Source: Heterobilharzia americana (Eukaryota > Platyhelminthes > Trematoda > Strigeidida > Schistosomatidae). From it: a stretch of 64,000 bases of DNA. Position 1 is the first letter of the stretch. The number at the start of each line of letters is the position of its first letter. A model generated the notes under the pieces. The model saw only the letters and a program-made list of their open reading frames with translations. It was not told the origin of the DNA and searched no databases. The translations under genes and the position numbers were made by a program. The stretch is taken from assembly GCA_944470555.2 (NCBI GenBank), contig OX104128.1, positions 40,407,920 through 40,471,919 of the forward strand, in the 5' to 3' direction. Of this stretch, positions 63,916 to 64,000 are shown piece by piece.

Positions 63916-64000
63916 CTACGAGTATAGAAGACAGATGGAGAAACGGAGTATATATATTTTTTATTGGTAGGTTAAAAAGTCATTGTATCTTCGGCAATAG

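Noticed and set aside
1..64000. CRISPR arrays, bacterial operons, integrons
   Set aside because: Spliced eukaryotic gene structure throughout; repeats are transposon-derived and not regularly spaced.

Overview
This is an AT-rich invertebrate nuclear genome window, almost certainly from a blood fluke (Schistosoma or a close relative). The case rests on four things: a host gene with tiny 5' introns and multi-kilobase later introns, hammerhead-ribozyme SINEs of the Sm-alpha type, and many decayed copies of RTE-like (SR2-type), CR1-like, Penelope-like and BEL/Pao retroelements. I cannot name the species. There is no bacterial operon structure and no CRISPR array, and I recognised no convincing tRNA or rRNA gene.

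One host gene dominates the window: a TTI1 homologue (TELO2-interacting protein 1) on the minus strand. I can follow 19 exons from 50687 down to a stop codon at 1229. Every exon joins the next in phase and gives 1,143 residues, close to the roughly 1,090 of vertebrate TTI1. TTI1 is the HEAT-repeat scaffold of the TTT complex (TELO2-TTI1-TTI2), which works with HSP90 to mature the PIKK kinases (mTOR, ATM, ATR, DNA-PKcs, SMG1, TRRAP). The first coding exon (about 20 residues expected) was not found. The first two introns are 34 nt (apparently GC-AG) and 36 nt. Most later introns are 1-6 kb and full of transposon remains.

Layout, left to right: 1-809 antisense CR1-like fragment, matched by an inverted copy at 25127-25935; 1229-50687 TTI1, whose introns carry RTE tails (1.9-2.8, 8.8-9.8, 12.1-12.4, 14.3-14.6, 24.4-24.7, 42.0-43.6 and 47.7-48.3 kb), two large foldback repeats (6.6-7.4 and 7.6-8.2 kb), a BEL/Pao remnant (17.4-20.4 kb) split by a hammerhead SINE, two Penelope-like remnants (21.2-22.3 and 30.7-31.5 kb), a CR1-like element with an ATT tail (25.1-26.7 kb) and a head-to-head pair of hammerhead SINEs (29.7-30.1 kb). 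From 51.9 to 62.3 kb, upstream of TTI1, lies a retrotransposon graveyard: an antisense CR1-like element, a long sense CR1-like element interrupted by an RTE copy, a 5'-truncated CR1-like copy with a 305-codon open frame, a further CR1-like 3' end, and an RTE tail. A possible exon of another minus-strand gene lies at 63833-63915.

The best leads are the complete TTI1 gene model with its GC-AG mini-intron; the 99% identical inverted CR1-like repeats that share the same nonsense codons and flank the 3' half of TTI1; a second hammerhead-bearing SINE family; and the long hairpins inside TTI1 introns.
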